Made by a program: the position numbers and the translations under genes. A model generated the notes under the pieces. That model saw nothing but the letters and a program-made list of their open reading frames with translations, had not been told where the DNA came from and ran no database searches. 64,000 nt of DNA from Mucilaginibacter sp. KACC 22773 (lineage in GTDB: Bacteria; Bacteroidota; Bacteroidia; Sphingobacteriales; Sphingobacteriaceae), in the NCBI RefSeq assembly GCF_028736215.1, contig NZ_CP117883.1, positions 5,456,001 through 5,520,000 of the forward strand, read 5' to 3'. Below, one piece after another: positions 9,499-19,527 of this stretch (position 1 is the stretch's first letter; each line of letters begins with the position of its first letter).

Positions 9499-11442
9499 AT
9501 GATAATCAAAAATGTTTACTTTTTGCTGGTCACCTTTTTGGCGATTGGATCTACTTCATGCAAGAAGCCTTCTTCCGGAGATAATTCCGGGAACGTTCCC
9601 GGAGATACCACAACGGTGGTACCGGGTGGTAAAGCGTTGCCTTCGGGCGCTGTTGATGGAGTCACTTACATCAACTCAGGCAAGTCGGTTATTTTAAATT
9701 TATACGCACCATCAAAAACATCGGTAAGCGTTATAGGCGATTTCAATAACTGGACAGCCGATGCCAAATATGCCATGAACCACACACCCGATGGCAAAAA
9801 CTGGTGGATACAGATTGATAATCTTGACGCCAATACCGAGTATGCCTACCAGTACCTGATTGACGGCACACTTAAAGTGGCCGATCCGTACACCCAAAAA
9901 GTGCTCGATCCTAATAATGACAGCTATATAGATGCCCTTACCTATCCTGGTTTAAAGGCTTACCCAACCGGCAAAACAACCGGAAATGTAAGTGTGATGC
10001 AGGCCAACCAGCCTGCTTATAGCTGGAAGGTGCCAAACTTTGTACGGCCGGAAAAAAAGAACCTGGTGATATATGAATTATTACTGCGCGATTTTGTTAC
10101 CAACCACAATTATCAAACTTTAAAAGATTCGTTAAACTACCTGGCCAAACTTGGTGTAAATGCCATTGAGCTGATGCCTATAAATGAATTTGAAGGTAAC
10201 CTTTCATGGGGATATAACCCTTCGTTTTACTTTGCTCCCGATAAATATTATGGCACTAAGAATGCCTTAAAAGCATTTATCGACGAATGCCACTCCAGAG
10301 GTATTGCCGTTATCCAGGATATGGTGCTAAATCATTCGTTCGGTCAGTCGCCAATGGTGCAAATGTATTTTAATACCGCCGCTGGCAAGCCGGCAGCAAA
10401 CAATCCCTGGTACAATGTAGACCCTACACACCCATACAACGTAGGGTACCAGTTTAATCATGAAAGCGCTGCTACCAAATATTTTGTAAAAAACGTGATC
10501 AAATTCTGGATGCAGGAGTATAAAATAGATGGTTTCCGGTTCGATCTTTCCAAGGGATTTACCCAGGTTAATTATGGTACCAGCGGCGATGCTGCAGTTA
10601 CCGCCTGGAGCCAGTATGACGCCAGCCGCGTAGCTATCTGGAAAGACTACAATAACTACATTAAAAGCATCGACAATAATAACTTTTATGTGATATTGGA
10701 ACACTTTGCGGCTAACCAGGAAGAAAAGGAACTGGCCGGCGAGGGCATGATGTTGTGGAACAATTTGAATTATAATGCCAATGAAGCTACCATGGGCTGG
10801 CTAACTAATTCAAATTTCCAGGGAATATTTTATGATCAGCATACCTTTACCCTGCCATACCAATTGGTAGGCTATTTTGAAAGTCACGACGAGGAACGCC
10901 TGATGTTTAAAAATGAAAGCTACGGAAACGCATCTGGCGGTTATAATGTTAAGGATATTACAACCGGCCTGAAACGCGAAGAAATGGCAGCGGCATTCCT
11001 GTTCTCGGTGCCGGGCCCTAAAATGTTATGGCAGTTTGGCGAGTTAGGCTACGATCAATCTATCGACTCCAACGGGGGGCGCACAAGCAATAAACCCATT
11101 TTGTGGAACTATTTTGCCCAGGCGCAGCGTATACAATTGTATAAAGTTTATTCGGCCATGATTAACCTGCGTAAAAAGAACGCAGTATTTGCCAGTACCA
11201 ATTTTGTGTACAGCCTGTCGGGCGCTATAAAAAGCATCCAGTTAAAGGATGCGGGCGTCAATGTGGAGGTTTTAGGAAATTTTGATGTGGCAACGCAAAC
11301 CGCCAACATTACCTTCCCTTCAACCGGCACTTATACCGATGCGTTAACAGGGGCAACGCTAAATGTTACCTCGGCAACTATGCCTGTAACGCTTGCGCCC
11401 GGCGAATATCATGTGTACAGCAGCGCTGCTTTAACTCATTAA
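9499..11442 (+). CDS. GH13 alpha-amylase family lipoprotein
   Basis: 647 residues. A lipoprotein signal ends in the lipobox IGSTSC with Cys21 as lipidation site. Residues about 55-145 resemble an N-terminal CBM48/isoamylase-type domain (VSVIGDFNNW). The GH13 barrel spans about 180-540: nucleophile Asp349 (GFRFD), acid/base Glu401 (VILEH) and transition-state Asp464 (ESHDEER) are all present, so it should be active. A C-terminal beta domain follows. It probably cleaves alpha-1,4 or alpha-1,6 glucan at the cell envelope; exact specificity (amylase, pullulanase, branching-like) is open. It is a single-gene unit with its own promoter and terminator and no SusC/SusD neighbours. Confidence 0.9.
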   Translation: MIIKNVYFLLVTFLAIGSTSCKKPSSGDNSGNVPGDTTTVVPGGKALPSGAVDGVTYINSGKSVILNLYAPSKTSVSVIGDFNNWTADAKYAMNHTPDGKNWWIQIDNLDANTEYAYQYLIDGTLKVADPYTQKVLDPNNDSYIDALTYPGLKAYPTGKTTGNVSVMQANQPAYSWKVPNFVRPEKKNLVIYELLLRDFVTNHNYQTLKDSLNYLAKLGVNAIELMPINEFEGNLSWGYNPSFYFAPDKYYGTKNALKAFIDECHSRGIAVIQDMVLNHSFGQSPMVQMYFNTAAGKPAANNPWYNVDPTHPYNVGYQFNHESAATKYFVKNVIKFWMQEYKIDGFRFDLSKGFTQVNYGTSGDAAVTAWSQYDASRVAIWKDYNNYIKSIDNNNFYVILEHFAANQEEKELAGEGMMLWNNLNYNANEATMGWLTNSNFQGIFYDQHTFTLPYQLVGYFESHDEERLMFKNESYGNASGGYNVKDITTGLKREEMAAAFLFSVPGPKMLWQFGELGYDQSIDSNGGRTSNKPILWNYFAQAQRIQLYKVYSAMINLRKKNAVFASTNFVYSLSGAIKSIQLKDAGVNVEVLGNFDVATQTANITFPSTGTYTDALTGATLNVTSATMPVTLAPGEYHVYSSAALTH

Positions 11443-11462
11443 TAAAAGGCTAACACGCTAAT

Positions 11463-11500
11463 AATAAAGGCCCCGAAACACACCGCGGGCCTTTATTGTT
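11463..11500 (+). terminator. terminator after GH13 gene
   Basis: Perfect 11-bp stem AATAAAGGCCC / GGGCCTTTATT (11463-11473 and 11487-11497) followed by a T-rich stretch. Confidence 0.85.
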
Positions 11501-11594
11501 TAACGACTTCAGGTATAAAAAAACTTTAATTGCCTTATTTATAACAGATTGTTAATTATTTAACTGTACATTCGCCTAATTAAATAAAAATATA

Positions 11595-11783
11595 ATGCAA
11601 GGAACAGTAAAATTTTTCAATGAAAGCAAAGGATTCGGATTTATCGTACCAACAAATGGTGGTGCCGAAGTTTTTGTACATGCCTCAGGCCTTATCGACA
11701 CTATCCGTGAAAACGATAGCGTTACCTACGATGTAGAACAAGGTAAAAAAGGCTTAAATGCGGTAAATGTAAAAGTAGGTTAA
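11595..11783 (+). CDS. cold-shock domain protein
   Basis: 62 residues, a single OB-fold cold-shock domain. RNP1 (KGFGFI, residues 12-17) and RNP2 (VFVHAS) are intact, so it should bind single-stranded RNA or DNA as an RNA chaperone. The start MQGTVKFFNESKG is typical of the CspA family. It is monocistronic with a strong terminator at 11810. Confidence 0.93.
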   Translation: MQGTVKFFNESKGFGFIVPTNGGAEVFVHASGLIDTIRENDSVTYDVEQGKKGLNAVNVKVG

Positions 11784-11809
11784 TAAATAAACTATTATCA
11801 TAATCGTAC

Positions 11810-11845
11810 AAGCATCTGTTCTGAAAAGGGCAGATGCTTTTTTTT
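11810..11845 (+). terminator. terminator after cold-shock gene
   Basis: 9-bp stem AAGCATCTG / CAGATGCTT with a 12-nt loop followed directly by a T run. Confidence 0.9.
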
Positions 11846-11875
11846 GTGGGGTAAAGTTTTGTATCAAAAAAGGCT

Positions 11876-12130
11876 GTCATGCTGAGGAACGAAGCATCTA
11901 TTCGCGAACGATGCATGACGAATATTACATGGTATGCAAATGCTTCGTACCTACCCATGACAAGTTAAAAAACGGAAGTTATCCTGAACTTGTTTCAGGA
12001 TCCCACAGGACAGGTGACCCGCATGAAGTATACTTAGCACATGGGGTCCTGAAACAAGCATGACATTAGGGAGAAACCGTTGTCATTCTTCCTCCAGGAT
12101 TTCCCGAATTTTACAACCCAGCATGACAGG
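11876..12130. repeat. composite dispersed repeat, copy 1
   Basis: The interval 11784-12202 has no gene. It holds a series of short imperfect palindromes: GTCATGCTGAGGAACGAAGC..., ATGCTTCGTACCTACCCATG (11939-11958), an inverted pair TCCTGAACTTGTTTCAGGA ... TCCTGAAACAAGCA, and GTCATTCTTCCTCC ... TTTTACAACCCAGCATGACA. The second and last modules recur in the same order at 33055-33257, and a related module occurs at 63069-63142. Confidence 0.75.
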
Positions 12131-12148
12131 AGGGGGAATTGTAATCAC

Positions 12149-12181
12149 AAAAAAACGCGAATAATTTTCATCATTCGCGTT
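12149..12181 (-). terminator. terminator of the sigma factor gene
   Basis: On the minus strand, a 9-bp stem AACGCGAAT / ATTCGCGTT is followed by seven T residues, 21 bp after the stop codon of rpoD. Confidence 0.88.
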
Positions 12182-12202
12182 CCTTATAATCTGCTAAATC
12201 GT

Positions 12203-13063
12203 TTAGTTCAAATACGATTGTAAAAGATTTGATTTTGAGTTGTGGCGTAAACGCATCAACGCTTTATCTTTTAACTGGCGTACACGCTCGCGGGTAAGGT
12301 TAAATTTCTCGCCAATTTCTTCTAACGAATGTGCGGCATAACCACCTAAACCAAAGAAAAGGATAATAACCTCGCGGTCGCGTTCGGCAAGGATACCTAA
12401 TGAGCGTTTGATCTCTTGTGATAATGAATCCATCATCAGTTCGGTATCGGTTGCTGCATCGGTACTTTGCAAAACATCAAGCAAGGTATTTTCTTCGCCC
12501 TGTATAAAAGGAGCGTCCATAGATACCTGGCGGCCCGCATTGCTTAGTGAATCGGCAATTTTATCAACAGATATTTCGAGGTCCTCGGCCAGTTCTTCCG
12601 GTGTTGGTTGTCTTTCAAATTCCTGCTCTAATTTTGAAGCTGCTTTATGAATTTTGCTTAATGAACCAATTTGGTTCAATGGTAAACGCACAATACGTGA
12701 TTGCTCGGCAACGGCAGATAATATAGATTGGCGGATCCACCATACTGCGTATGAAATGAATTTAAAGCCTTTTGTTTCGTCAAAACGTTTAGCCGCTTTA
12801 ATTAAACCTAAGTTACCTTCGTTAATTAAATCGCCCAGGGTTAAACCCTGATTTTGGTATTGCTTTGCCACAGATACCACAAAACGAAGGTTTGTTTTTG
12901 TCAAACGCTCTAATGCGGCCTGGTCGCCCTCACGGATCTTTTGCGCCAGGATCACTTCTTCCTGGGCAGATATTAAATCTACTTTACCTATCTCGTGAAG
13001 GTATTTTTCAAGTGACTGAGATTCACGATTGGTAATGGATTGGGATATTTTGAGTTGTCTCAT
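12203..13063 (-). CDS. rpoD: primary RNA polymerase sigma factor (SigA/RpoD)
   Basis: 286 residues, the short form found in Bacteroidota: region 1.1 is absent and region 1.2 begins at once (SLEKYLHEIGKV). Region 2 carries the core-binding and -10 recognition segment (GNLGLIKAAKRFDETKGFKF, FISYAVWWIRQSI). Region 3 follows (PTPEELAEDLEI). Region 4 has the helix-turn-helix SLEEIGEKFNLTRERVRQL. It directs transcription from the TTG / TAnnTTTG promoters seen in this window. It is transcribed alone, with its own promoter near 13313 and terminator at 12149. Confidence 0.95.
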   Translation of the reverse strand: MRQLKISQSITNRESQSLEKYLHEIGKVDLISAQEEVILAQKIREGDQAALERLTKTNLRFVVSVAKQYQNQGLTLGDLINEGNLGLIKAAKRFDETKGFKFISYAVWWIRQSILSAVAEQSRIVRLPLNQIGSLSKIHKAASKLEQEFERQPTPEELAEDLEISVDKIADSLSNAGRQVSMDAPFIQGEENTLLDVLQSTDAATDTELMMDSLSQEIKRSLGILAERDREVIILFFGLGGYAAHSLEEIGEKFNLTRERVRQLKDKALMRLRHNSKSNLLQSYLN

Positions 13064-13312
13064 TTTTATTGAATAGATTTATTTCAGCTAATTATATGTC
13101 CGATAAGAATTTACACGGTTGGTTTAACCTGCTCTATAAAAATATGATCATTTAACGGTGCTCCTAAATTTTTTCTGAACCCGGGATACTGATGATGCAG
13201 GGGTTGGCTTTTTGATACTATTGCAGTAGGATGCGCGGTGTTTACCGTATTGAAATATGTTGCAGTTACCGGTAAGTGTATAATCAATCGTGATCTCTCT
13301 TAAATGGATTCA

Positions 13313-13347
13313 CAAAGATACGCATTCAATTGCTATTATTGTGTCAA
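13313..13347 (-). promoter_or_regulatory. probable rpoD promoter
   Basis: On the minus strand TATCTTTG (13320-13313) matches TAnnTTTG exactly, with a TTG at 13347-13345 24 bp upstream, slightly wider than usual. The predicted 5' UTR is about 245 nt. The interval 13064-13405 holds no gene. Confidence 0.45.
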
Positions 13348-13405
13348 AAATACATCTATTTTATTTGTTATAAATGAGGCACATATCGTGCCATTTTTAT
13401 AACCG

Positions 13406-15883
13406 TCAAGAGCCCGTTTTGTCATCAGTGTTTTCAGTTTTTTTATCATCTTTTTTGTCTTTATCGCGGTTTTTGTTCCACTTGATTTTTATCTTGCCAT
13501 CATCGCCGTCGGCAGCCAAAATGTGCAATACTATTCCCTTCATACGCTTTTTATTACGTTCGGTTGCGTCTATTATTGCCGTATCGCCTTTTGGGTTACG
13601 CAAAGGTATATCCAATGCTATATTTGTGCCCCTTGATAGTGAGTAAACGCCGGCTACATTCATGTTAATAGCACTTGAATTAATTTGCATGGGGCTGATG
13701 TTTATTCTATCGCCATCAATATCAAACTTCATATTAAGCGTTTGAAAACGAATATTGTTTAAATCCCTGAACGGAAAAGCGAATTTACCTACGCTTGTAA
13801 TGGGCTTAAAGTTTAGCAATGCACCTTCTTTTAAATCAACGGTTGTTAAGCCCTTCAGGCTGCCGGGTACAATATCGCCAGCACCATTAATTTTACCGGT
13901 GAGGTGAGCCTGTGCCGATAAAAATCCGCTCAGGCTTTTTGATGTAAAACTATTCATCCCGAAGTTGTTAAACGCCAGGAAAAAGTTACTGGTATTTACG
14001 TTATCAATTTTAGTATTGATGATAAAATCGTTAACCTTTCCATTCTGTACAAAATTGCCGTTAAGTTTTAATGAGCCACCGGCATGTTTAACACTTAAGT
14101 TGTTAACCTTAATGCTGTTATCGGCCATTAAAAAGTCGGCAGTAGCATCGGTGGCCAAAAAGTTTTTATAATATACTTTATCAACCTGCAGGTGGATCTC
14201 GGCTGTGCCTTTTTCAAACGCGGTACTCAGGGCATCGTTCATATTGGCTTTTTTACCTCTTTTAACCTTTTCAACAGGCTCGGCCCGGTTTAAAAAGCCA
14301 AGAAACTCGGCCAAATGTAATTGCGGACTGTGTACCCGCCACTTAAGTACTATTTTTTCGGGAGCGGTATAGTACAGGTTTAAAAAATTGTTCACCCGGC
14401 CATCCATGTAAACAATGCTTTGGCCCGATTGCATGCGGATGTTATTCAGCAGCAAATCGTTACCTGCAAACTTGATAGTGATGGCGCTGTTTTTAAAGTT
14501 GAGGTTACGGGGCAGGTAACTTACATTGGCATTTTTTATATTGATAGTACCGCCTAACTGCGGTTTCGAGATTCTATAATTAACCAGGTCGGCTTTGTAG
14601 GCCAGCTTAAGATCGGCATAACCCTTGGTAAAGCGCAGGTCATCGTCGCCAATGGCGCCGTTTAGTTTTGCGATATCAAAATTCGCTTTAAAAATGCCCG
14701 TGGCCACCGGGGTATTCAGGTTATTTATAAAAGCCGTATCAATGGTAAATGGCACCTTTTTATAGGTACCGTTAAAATGATAGAGTTTGATAACGGAGTT
14801 ATCATCATTAAGTCCCCTGCCATTAATATAATTATTAGAAAACACCCCGCTAAAGCTGCAGTTTTCAATCGTAACACCCGGCATGGTAACAATATTATCG
14901 CTTATCCGGGCAGTAACAAATATGGATGGATCGCCCCCGCCGCCAAAAGTGCCTGCAATTTTACAAGTTACGGCTATCGGGGCATCAATATTAAACATTT
15001 TAAGGCTTTTGGTAATGTTGGGCGCCAGCAGGTTGGATGCATCTGTCCACAAAATTTTATCGTTGGCAATGTTAAGCGCAAAATTCACGTTCGGCTTGCC
15101 CAGGTCAAATTTACCGCCTATAGTAAAGGCATCACTACCGATATTTAAAACCTTAGGGACAACTGTAATTTGTTTTGATGGTTGATGGTAGCTGATATCA
15201 AAATCGCCGGTGAGTAGTTTATCTTTCATAAAGCTACCTTTCCTGGTGTTAAAAGAAAAGCTTTTAACCATTGTTTTCAGGCTGATGAAGGCGTGCCAGC
15301 CGGTAACAGGCCACTGCATGCGGCCATCAACATCCTGTACCTCAAACTTAAATAACTTGAAGGCCTTGCGGTCGTCGACGGTAAAATTCACATTGGTTAA
15401 ACCAAAGCGTTTGATCTGGGTAGATGGGCTGGTGTTTTTATCTATTTTAACAGAATCTGTTGGTTTGCTTTTAAAAACGGCGGTGTTGCTGTACCCTGAG
15501 CTATCGGTAAACAAATCAATAACAGCATTGCTGATATCTATTTTATTGATTTCCACGCTGCCATGCAGTAAAGCCGCGGCATTTACAGATACATCGAAGT
15601 TTTTGGCATCTAACAGGGTATGGCGGTGTACCGGCCATTGCTTATCTTTTATAACCACATCTTTGAGGCTTACCGAAACACCGGGGAAGCCCTTGAAAAA
15701 TGCAGGATCGAGTTTACCAATGGTAAGCGTACCATTAAGGTTTTTGTTGAGTTCGGCGGTCATCATTTTTAACACCTTTTCTTTGTTGAAGATGATGTAC
15801 ATGGAAACGCCTGCAAACGCGATGATTACAACGCCTATCAATGACCCTAACACTTTTAATACTACTTTACTCCATTTAGGCAT
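13406..15883 (-). CDS. AsmA-like membrane-anchored protein
   Basis: 825 residues. One N-terminal transmembrane helix (about 8-32, VVLKVLGSLIGVVIIAFAGV) is followed by a long, repetitive beta-rich periplasmic region. The AsmA-type start (LNKNLNGTLTIGKLDPAFFKGFPGVSV) and the C-terminal AsmA-2-like part (GAGDIVPGSLKGLTTVDLKEG) are visible, and the tail is very rich in Lys and Asp. AsmA/TamB-like proteins are linked to lipid transport between inner and outer membrane and to outer-membrane assembly; that is family knowledge. It is transcribed away from rpoD's promoter region and has no operon partner. Confidence 0.8.
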   Translation of the reverse strand: MPKWSKVVLKVLGSLIGVVIIAFAGVSMYIIFNKEKVLKMMTAELNKNLNGTLTIGKLDPAFFKGFPGVSVSLKDVVIKDKQWPVHRHTLLDAKNFDVSVNAAALLHGSVEINKIDISNAVIDLFTDSSGYSNTAVFKSKPTDSVKIDKNTSPSTQIKRFGLTNVNFTVDDRKAFKLFKFEVQDVDGRMQWPVTGWHAFISLKTMVKSFSFNTRKGSFMKDKLLTGDFDISYHQPSKQITVVPKVLNIGSDAFTIGGKFDLGKPNVNFALNIANDKILWTDASNLLAPNITKSLKMFNIDAPIAVTCKIAGTFGGGGDPSIFVTARISDNIVTMPGVTIENCSFSGVFSNNYINGRGLNDDNSVIKLYHFNGTYKKVPFTIDTAFINNLNTPVATGIFKANFDIAKLNGAIGDDDLRFTKGYADLKLAYKADLVNYRISKPQLGGTINIKNANVSYLPRNLNFKNSAITIKFAGNDLLLNNIRMQSGQSIVYMDGRVNNFLNLYYTAPEKIVLKWRVHSPQLHLAEFLGFLNRAEPVEKVKRGKKANMNDALSTAFEKGTAEIHLQVDKVYYKNFLATDATADFLMADNSIKVNNLSVKHAGGSLKLNGNFVQNGKVNDFIINTKIDNVNTSNFFLAFNNFGMNSFTSKSLSGFLSAQAHLTGKINGAGDIVPGSLKGLTTVDLKEGALLNFKPITSVGKFAFPFRDLNNIRFQTLNMKFDIDGDRINISPMQINSSAINMNVAGVYSLSRGTNIALDIPLRNPKGDTAIIDATERNKKRMKGIVLHILAADGDDGKIKIKWNKNRDKDKKDDKKTENTDDKTGS

Positions 15884-15960
15884 TGCTAACTATTTTATCT
15901 AAAAAGCACCAATATTGATTAATTGTTTGATAGCTACAGATTTAAACATTAAAGTTGTTA

Positions 15961-16097
15961 CAATTAAGTTCAGTGGCCTGATGTGCGAGGTCAGGGGTCT
16001 ATGTTCCGAGATCGGAAGTTCTCCAAGGTAAAAGTTCGGCCCGCACTACACGTCCTACAGACCACACACCACAGTCCTCAGACAACAGATCTCACAA
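15961..16097 (-). repeat. word tract after the DoxX-like gene
   Basis: Directly after the stop codon at 16098, read in transcript sense, comes a run of related words: ATCTGTTGTCTGAGGACTG, TGGTGTGTGGTCTGTAGGAC, then AACTTCCGATCTCGGAAC and a GACCTCGCAC word. There is no coding potential beyond chance frames. Confidence 0.6.
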
Positions 16098-17399
16098 TTA
16101 CCTGTTACGCTCGCTCAACCAATGAAACTGCCGTTCGGCCAATTGAAAATGCCGGTTTGTTTTCTTTAACAGTACATATAAGCTATCGTTGCGTATTTTT
16201 CCCCAAAGTTTTATGGTGGTGCTATCTGGATTTTCATATCTGAAACTGGCTAACCAGTAATTATCTCCGGCGAACTTTTGTATCTTAAAAAGGTGATTCG
16301 CAGAATCTGTAGTGTAAACAAAATACCCACGCTTATAGCGTTGCCTGAAGGCTGTATCTGCAGTTTTAATACTCCCGGTGCCGTTTTCTAAAATAAAGTC
16401 ATGCCATCTTAAGGTATCTGCAACAGACAAAGGAATATCTTTTTTATTTACCGAATAAACGGCCACTTCATAAACTCCGTTTTTAAGATATTGCTTGTCT
16501 GGCGCTGCGTTTGCTTCCTGGTAATATTGCCAGTTTTTTATTATTTGCATAATTACAGCTATAAGTAAAAACGCGCATTTGAACACAATGCGACTTATGC
16601 GCATCCATTTTTGGGTATATTTAAAATGATAAGTATTGGCAACTGGTGCAGGCTTATTGAGTACAAAAAAGTAATAAAGCCGACCTGCCTCGTTAGCCAG
16701 TAAAAACAAACTTACCAAAGTAAGTTCCATTGAAAATAGCTTAACCGGGATATCATAACTCAGGTTAAGCATCATTACATTGCCAAATACGCCGGCCGCC
16801 ATAAATACGCCGAGGGTTGCTGTACGGCGGTTTAGCAGCAGCAAGCCAACCAATGTTTCCATGATGCCCGAAAACACCTGGTAGGTTTTGGAGTAGCCAA
16901 TAAACATCCACGATAAACGCATGGGCAGCAAATCGCCAAGTGGCGTGGCCAATTGATGCAGATTTGGAAACGGCATTTGCAAGGCGTATATTTTAAGTAT
17001 ACCGTAGCTTAAGGCAAAAAAAGCAAGGTAATAACGAGCTGCCAGGCAAAGCCAGTAGTTAAGATGAGTGTAACTGGTTCGCTTACGGTCAATTACCGAC
17101 CACAGCAGACAGCCAATGAGCGCTACGCATAATATTGCCCACAGTTGCGCCCAGGCCCATGATGTATCGCCGCTGCCGTTGGGTTGCACCAAAACCTCAC
17201 GAACATGAAAAAATAGCTTGTTAGATGTAGTTACAGCCCAATCAACAAAGGAATAGTAAAAAGACAATAACTTGCCAACTCCAGGGATTTCGGCCAGCCA
17301 GGCCAGCGGCGCTATCTGCAGGGTAAGGTAAATGAAAAAAAAGCGGAAGGCTATCCGTCGCCATAAGGGCCATGTGGCATTGGTTTGGGTAGATGTCAT
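16098..17399 (-). CDS. DoxX-like multi-pass membrane protein
   Basis: 433 residues. Hydrophobic segments lie at about 13-32, 85-105, 118-140, 165-185, 192-212, 216-236 and 275-295, followed by a C-terminal ~125-residue soluble beta-rich domain. The membrane part (YYLAFFALSYGILKIY, GIMETLVGLLLLNRRTATLG) resembles DoxX/SURF4-like proteins. Function is not known. The frame is well supported by codon use and length. A word tract follows the stop codon immediately. Confidence 0.65.
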   Translation of the reverse strand: MTSTQTNATWPLWRRIAFRFFFIYLTLQIAPLAWLAEIPGVGKLLSFYYSFVDWAVTTSNKLFFHVREVLVQPNGSGDTSWAWAQLWAILCVALIGCLLWSVIDRKRTSYTHLNYWLCLAARYYLAFFALSYGILKIYALQMPFPNLHQLATPLGDLLPMRLSWMFIGYSKTYQVFSGIMETLVGLLLLNRRTATLGVFMAAGVFGNVMMLNLSYDIPVKLFSMELTLVSLFLLANEAGRLYYFFVLNKPAPVANTYHFKYTQKWMRISRIVFKCAFLLIAVIMQIIKNWQYYQEANAAPDKQYLKNGVYEVAVYSVNKKDIPLSVADTLRWHDFILENGTGSIKTADTAFRQRYKRGYFVYTTDSANHLFKIQKFAGDNYWLASFRYENPDSTTIKLWGKIRNDSLYVLLKKTNRHFQLAERQFHWLSERNR

Positions 17400-17553
17400 T
17401 TACAGGCAATAAGGTTGATGTAGTACTAAATTAAATACAAACACCAATATAAGTTATTTCGTTGATATTTGCAGATAAAGTGCTGGTTTTGAATTAATTT
17501 TAATAACCTGTATCGCTGCGGATATTGCAGTCGTATTAATAATAAAACTAATC

Positions 17554-17886
17554 ATGAAATTGCTTGCTATCATCTTTTGTTTAGGGTTGCTAATTGCATC
17601 CTGTAAAAAGAATAACGAAACCCCGTATCAAAGCAATGGGGTTTTAACAGGCTACGACCTTCGTATGTGCCCTTCGCCGTTATGTGGTGGCTTACTGATC
17701 ACCATTAAAAACGATACCGCAAAAAATCCACCTTCCTATTATCATATCAACTCCTCGCTGGCACAATTGGGAATTAATGAAAATACCCGGTTCCCGATAA
17801 ACGTTAATTTAAATTACAAAAAGGATACGGGCATTTTTGCTACGTACAATTATATCATCGTCACTAAAATTAAGGTGGTAAAATAA
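17554..17886 (+). CDS. small hypothetical lipoprotein
   Basis: 110 residues. A lipoprotein signal with lipobox LIASC (Cys17) and SCKKN is typical of Bacteroidota surface or periplasmic lipoproteins. The mature part includes a CPSPLCGG motif with two further Cys and is otherwise without recognisable domain. It is flanked by the divergent DoxX-like gene and mmuM. Confidence 0.65.
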   Translation: MKLLAIIFCLGLLIASCKKNNETPYQSNGVLTGYDLRMCPSPLCGGLLITIKNDTAKNPPSYYHINSSLAQLGINENTRFPINVNLNYKKDTGIFATYNYIIVTKIKVVK

Positions 17887-18094
17887 CTGGGATGCTTCAA
17901 AAACCGGGTACAGAGGCAGACAGGGCATGATACGGGTGGGTTTAGGCCTCGCCCGGTTTTTAAGAAACCGGCAATATGTGAGTGCTTTAATAAAGGATTA
18001 TTGTTTCGCCGCAGGATACATTTTCCTAAATTTAAATAGCGAGTTTTAAACTGGAACACATACAATTGCTACCTTGCAGCCCGGAATTTTAGGC

Positions 18095-19021
18095 ATGAAA
18101 AACATCTTCGATAATTTTATTCAAAAAAAAGGTTTGGTTGTTCTTGATGGGGCAATGGCAACCGAGCTGGAGGCGAGGGGTGCTGATCTTAACCATAGTT
18201 TATGGTCGGCAAAACTGTTAAACGAGAACCCGGAGCTGATTAAGCAGGTACACTATGATTATTTAATGGCAGGCGCCGATGTCATAACAACCGCCAGCTA
18301 CCAGGCCAGCTTTGAAGGTTTTGCAAAGCACGGATATACAACCGAAGAAGCTATCGGCTTGATGCAGCTGAGCGTACAATTGGCTTTTGATGCGCGTGAT
18401 GAGTTTATCAAAGCGTTCCCCGGCCGTGAAAGGCCATTGGTAGCTGCCTCGGTAGGGCCTTATGGGGCGTCATTGGCCGATGGATCAGAATATCGGGGCA
18501 ATTACGGTGTAGGCATTGAAGATTTGAAAGCGTTTCACCGCCGCCGGATGCAGGTATTAATAGAAACCGGGGCAGATGTACTGGCATGCGAAACCATTCC
18601 GTGTATAGATGAGGCCGTTGCGTTGCAGGAATTGTTAGCGGAGTTTCCCGGCGTACAAGCCTGGATCAGTTTCAGCTGTAAAGATGAAAGCCACCTGAGC
18701 AGCGGGGAAGATTTTGCCGATGCTGTAAAATTGATAAATCAATCGGCACAGGTAGTAGCGGTTGGTGTTAACTGCACCGCGCCACAGCATATAGCTTCAT
18801 TAGTAAAGATAGCGGCCACAAATACCAGTAAGTATATCCTGGTTTATCCAAACAAGGGCGAAGTTTGGGATGCTGTGAATAAATGCTGGCTGCCGGCTAA
18901 CACAAGCCATACTCATTTTTATGACGGGGCAAAAAGCTGGTATTTGGCAGGCGCCAAAATTATTGGCGGCTGCTGTAAAACAACACCTGAAGATATTAAG
19001 CAATTGCAGCAGTTGGGGTGA
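18095..19021 (+). CDS. mmuM: homocysteine S-methyltransferase
   Basis: From ATG 18095 the protein has 308 residues (a TTG at 18074 would add seven). The TIM-barrel start VVLDGAMATELEARGADL and the three zinc-binding cysteines (VGVNCTAP and the C-terminal GGCCKTTPEDI) identify the homocysteine methyltransferase family. It transfers a methyl group from S-methylmethionine (or SAM) to homocysteine, giving methionine. Its length matches MmuM rather than the multidomain MetH. It is followed immediately by a GTGAAAGGTAAAAGG word tract and then by the MITE/IS insertion. Confidence 0.9.
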   Translation: MKNIFDNFIQKKGLVVLDGAMATELEARGADLNHSLWSAKLLNENPELIKQVHYDYLMAGADVITTASYQASFEGFAKHGYTTEEAIGLMQLSVQLAFDARDEFIKAFPGRERPLVAASVGPYGASLADGSEYRGNYGVGIEDLKAFHRRRMQVLIETGADVLACETIPCIDEAVALQELLAEFPGVQAWISFSCKDESHLSSGEDFADAVKLINQSAQVVAVGVNCTAPQHIASLVKIAATNTSKYILVYPNKGEVWDAVNKCWLPANTSHTHFYDGAKSWYLAGAKIIGGCCKTTPEDIKQLQQLG

Positions 19022-19527
19022 GGTGAAAGGTAAAAGGCGAACGGGTAAAAAGCTAGAGATGAAAGGGGGCCAGGGCAAACGCATCTAAATAGTTAACTAC
19101 GATAAGCTGTTGTTTAATAATAGCTAAGGGAATAAGCTTATAGCGTTGGGAAGATATAAGCATCAAACGATACCTTATTTTTATTTGGATACGCCTAAAT
19201 TGCGAGATCAATTTAGTGTTAACCGTACCAAAATACAAAATACTGATTATTAGATATTTATGTAAAAAATATCCAAAATATGTCAAGTTATGTTAACCCA
19301 ATTAGATGCGTTTGACCCGTCCTGAAATAACTATACAGATTTGTGAGTTAATCCTGTAAACACTATACAGGTTCTTTTTTTAAAGATAAAGTTAAATAAC
19401 TTGTTGTTTGTTTGTTGTGTTGGAATGTGGGAAACTCCTTCAGTTTTCCATATTTCAACACGTTTTTCTTTTTTTGCTTCTTTTTTTCTTTTTGCTGAAC
19501 CTCCTCTTTTTGTTGATAACTCATCTG

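Noticed and set aside
18074..18094. TTG start of the homocysteine methyltransferase
   Set aside because: ATG 18095 is seven codons downstream and gives the usual N-terminus.
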